Source: Lichenicoccus sp965277665
GTDB taxonomy: Bacteria; Pseudomonadota; Alphaproteobacteria; Acetobacterales; Acetobacteraceae
DNA length: 64,000 bases
NCBI RefSeq assembly: GCF_965277665.1
Contig: NZ_OZ255835.1
Location: 2,790,001-2,854,000, forward strand
Direction of reading: 5' to 3'
Shown here: positions 61,900-64,000 of the stretch, one piece after another
How positions within the stretch are numbered: the stretch's first letter is position 1
Layout: each line of letters begins with the position of its first letter
The notes under the pieces: model-generated
Database searches by the model: none
What the model saw: the letters and a program-made list of their open reading frames with translations, nothing else
What the model was told of the DNA's origin: nothing
Position numbers and translations under genes: made by a program

Positions 61900-62862
61900 T
61901 CAGGGCGCGGCCGACGCGGCCCGTGCGGCACCGGGGGGACCGCCCGTCACGCGCTTGAAGGCGCGACTGAAGGCGGCCTGGGACGCATAGCCCAGTCGAT
62001 GCGCCACGGCATCGATCGGGACCTTGTCGTGACCGATCCACTGGCTCGCGAGCCGCATGCGCACCTCGGTGAGGTACCGCCACGGCGTGACGCCGGTGAC
62101 CGCCTGGAAGCGGTCGGCGAAGACGGACCGCGAGCAGCCCATCACGGCCGCCAGCTCGGCAACGGTCCAGCCATGCCCCGGATCGCGATGCAGCGCCGCG
62201 ATCGCGCCCGCCAGCCGGGGGTCGCGCAGCGCCTCCACCAGGCCGGAGGCTCCGCCGCAGCCGCATTCGACCCAGCCGCGCACGATGGTGGCGCAGACCA
62301 CATCCGCCAGCCGCGCCAGGATGCCCGCGAAGCCGACGCGCCGGTGGCGAGCCTCGCTGTCCATGGCCTGCAGGATCGGAAGGATCTCGGGATGTCGCTG
62401 GCTCAGCCTGTCGACCAGCATGACCTGCGGCATCAGGCGCACGAGGCCCTGCATGCCGCCCAGATCGAACTCCATGCAACTGCTGAACATGACGGCGTCG
62501 CTTGCGCCGCCCGGGACGCATGCGGTGATGTCGCAGACGCTGTCGCACAGCGGGGCGGTCTCGAAGCTCGAGATGTCGCGGGAGGGAAGCTCCGGTGCGG
62601 AGAGCAACTCGTGCGCGCCGCCATGCGGCAGGAACACCGCGCTGCCGGCACCCAGGCTGTGCAGGTCGCCCGCCTCCATGCGCAGGAACACCGTGCCGTC
62701 GACAATGAAGTGGAACTGCGCCCAGCCCGCCGCCGTGCCGAAGCCGAGACCGAAGGGGGGTGCCACCTGGATGCGTCGATACCGCACGCCGCGCAGGCGC
62801 ATGCCGAGAAGCAACTCGCCCATCAGGTCGGAGGGCAGGGAACCGATGCTCTGGATCGCCAT
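61900..62862 (-). CDS. AraC family transcriptional regulator
   Basis: A 320-residue regulator with an N-terminal cupin-like ligand domain (VRYRRIQVAPPFGLGFGTAAG, then LGAGSAVFLPHGGAHELL) and a C-terminal double helix-turn-helix (WTVAELAAVMGCSRSVFADRF, then IDAVAHRLGYASQAAFSRAFK). ATG 62862 was chosen; two in-frame upstream ATGs are possible. It is divergent from a NepI-like exporter over 95 bp, the usual arrangement of a regulator and its target. Confidence 0.9.
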   Translation of the reverse strand: MAIQSIGSLPSDLMGELLLGMRLRGVRYRRIQVAPPFGLGFGTAAGWAQFHFIVDGTVFLRMEAGDLHSLGAGSAVFLPHGGAHELLSAPELPSRDISSFETAPLCDSVCDITACVPGGASDAVMFSSCMEFDLGGMQGLVRLMPQVMLVDRLSQRHPEILPILQAMDSEARHRRVGFAGILARLADVVCATIVRGWVECGCGGASGLVEALRDPRLAGAIAALHRDPGHGWTVAELAAVMGCSRSVFADRFQAVTGVTPWRYLTEVRMRLASQWIGHDKVPIDAVAHRLGYASQAAFSRAFKRVTGGPPGAARAASAAP

Positions 62863-62957
62863 CTTCGGAGTTCCGATCAAGCATTGCGGATGAACTATCA
62901 TAGATCGTCCGGACGACACGGCCTAGTGTTCCGCGGCGCGGAGGCCGCGGAGGACCG

Positions 62958-64000
62958 ATGAGCGAGAACGTCGAGAGCGCCTGGCACGCCGGGGAACTGG
63001 AGGAGCCGGCCTGGTTCGCCGTGTTTTCGCTCGCTCTGGGCGTGTTCAGCCTGGTGACGGCCGAGTTCCTGCCCGCCAGCCTGCTGACGCCGATGGCCGC
63101 GACGTTCGGCGCCTCGGAGGCGCTGGTCGGTCAGGCGGTGACAGTGACGGCCGCCACGGCCCTGGTTGCCGCCCTGCTTGCCGCCGTGGTGACGCGCCGG
63201 ATGGACCGCCGCCTGGTGCTGATGGGCTTCTCCGTGCTGCTCATCGCGTCGAACCTGTTGGTGGCGCTGGCACCCGACCTCATGGTCCTGCTGCTGGCCC
63301 GCGTGCTGCTCGGCGCGGCCCTCGGCGGATTCTGGAGCATGGCGACCGCGGTGGCGATGCGCCTGGTTCCCCCCGCTTTGTTGCCACGCGCCCTCTCGAT
63401 GATCTTCAGCGGGGTCTCGATCGCGACCATCGTGGCAGCGCCGGTCGGCGCCTGGCTCGGCCATCTGTTTGGCTGGCGCAGCGTGTTCCTGCTGGCGATG
63501 GCGATCGGCGTGGTGACGCTGCTGTTCCAGGCCGCCAGCCTGCCGCGCCTCGCCTCGATCGGCGAGGCGCGCCTGCGCACCCTGACCGAGGTGCTGCTAC
63601 GGCCGGGTATCGGGCTCGGCATGCTGTGTTCCGTCCTGGTGTTCGGCGGCCACTTCGCCCTGTTCACCTACATCCGGCCCTATCTGGAAGACGTCGCGGG
63701 CGTCGGCATCAACACCATGGCCCTGATCCTGCTGGGCTTCGGCATCGCCAACTTCGCCGGCACCCTGATCGCCGGCCTGCTGCTCGAGCGCAGCCTGCGG
63801 CTGACCCTGACCGTGATGCCGCTGGTGATCGGTGCCGCCGGTCTGGCGCTCGCAGGGCTGCATGCCGGGGCGCCGACGCGCGCGCTGCTGATGGCGCTGT
63901 GGGGCATGGCCTTCGGTGGGGTGCCGGTGGGCTGGTCGACCTGGCTGGCGCGCTCGGTGCCCGACGAGGCGGAGAGCGCCGGCGGCCTCCTGGTCGCCGC
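62958..64000 (+). CDS. nepI: MFS transporter, NepI-like (3' end outside window)
   Basis: About 347 residues are visible. The match to E. coli NepI, a purine ribonucleoside exporter, is strong along the whole length: VTAEFLPASLLTPMA in helix 1, GQAVTVTAATALVAAL, ALGGFWSMATAVAMRLVPP, RPGIGLGM, FALFTYIRPYLE and VGWSTWLARSVPDEAE. GGAGG lies just before the ATG. It likely exports nucleosides or a similar compound. The divergent AraC regulator is the likely controller. The last helices are beyond the window. Confidence 0.87.
   Translation, partial: MSENVESAWHAGELEEPAWFAVFSLALGVFSLVTAEFLPASLLTPMAATFGASEALVGQAVTVTAATALVAALLAAVVTRRMDRRLVLMGFSVLLIASNLLVALAPDLMVLLLARVLLGAALGGFWSMATAVAMRLVPPALLPRALSMIFSGVSIATIVAAPVGAWLGHLFGWRSVFLLAMAIGVVTLLFQAASLPRLASIGEARLRTLTEVLLRPGIGLGMLCSVLVFGGHFALFTYIRPYLEDVAGVGINTMALILLGFGIANFAGTLIAGLLLERSLRLTLTVMPLVIGAAGLALAGLHAGAPTRALLMALWGMAFGGVPVGWSTWLARSVPDEAESAGGLLVA

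Overview
The window is GC-rich, densely packed DNA with short intergenic gaps and many 4-base ATGA/GTGA gene overlaps. The gene content points to an alphaproteobacterium, most likely an Acetobacteraceae (acetic acid bacterium relative). Supporting signs are a periplasmic PQQ dehydrogenase with its cytochrome c, KDPG aldolase, class II DAHP synthase, DUF3422, PduO-type adenosyltransferase and a UreE with a His-rich tail. The family assignment is inference. No phage, integrase, intact transposase or CRISPR array is visible; the window reads as chromosome with a few accessory islets.

Layout. 1-6.3 kb: end of a MATE pump, a DHA2-type MFS pump, a ferritin-like diiron protein, a secreted GH5-like glycosidase and an AnsP-type permease. 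6.4-13.8 kb, minus strand: Eda, then an overlapping row GluRS / small acidic protein / nicotinate phosphoribosyltransferase / class II DAHP synthase, then AlkB and glutathione reductase. 14-21.7 kb: Fpr, a histidine phosphatase coupled to SUMT, an ABM protein coupled to cobalamin adenosyltransferase, a DUF4142 lipoprotein, proline iminopeptidase, DUF423, an RlmM-like methyltransferase and an ATP-grasp-like orphan. 21.8-27.1 kb: sulfonate use (SsuA, SsuD, thioredoxin), Trm112-like / Lon-N / CnoX, and tRNA-Gly(GCC).

27.1-39 kb is the most accessory part. It holds a decayed GNAT toxin-like gene beside the tRNA, a GntR-controlled operon (SDR, lactate-type permease, TIM-barrel isomerase), a TetR/LLM/EthD/SDR cluster, a TetX-like monooxygenase with a divergent TetR and a clear palindromic operator, a DUF2934 protein, and a redoxin-2OG oxygenase fusion. 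39.3-44.1 kb is a four-gene cassette FkbH-like HAD / ACP / MBOAT / SGNH-type protein. It has the logic of a Dlt-like system that loads a small acyl (perhaps glyceryl) group on a carrier and transfers it across the membrane to a surface polymer; this is the best candidate for an uncharacterised system here. 44.1-46.4 kb: PQQ dehydrogenase and cytochrome c. 46.5-49 kb: saccharopine-dehydrogenase-like enzyme with a divergent Lrp regulator, and a methyltransferase. 49.2-55.9 kb: urease operon ureDABC-(DUF3422)-ureEFG. 56-64 kb: RskA-like anti-sigma with its sigma factor, a lipoprotein hydrolase, a frameshifted mtnK, an S9 peptidase, and an AraC regulator divergent from a NepI-like exporter.

A second layer is a family of intergenic elements of about 175 bp with imperfect 25-29 bp terminal inverted repeats. 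There are four copies, at 2135, 13813, 53921 (short and inverted) and 55886. Each sits within about 10 bp of, or overlaps, the stop codon of a gene that reads into the same end of the element. A different hairpin-rich repeat class follows ssuD and the saccharopine-dehydrogenase-like gene.
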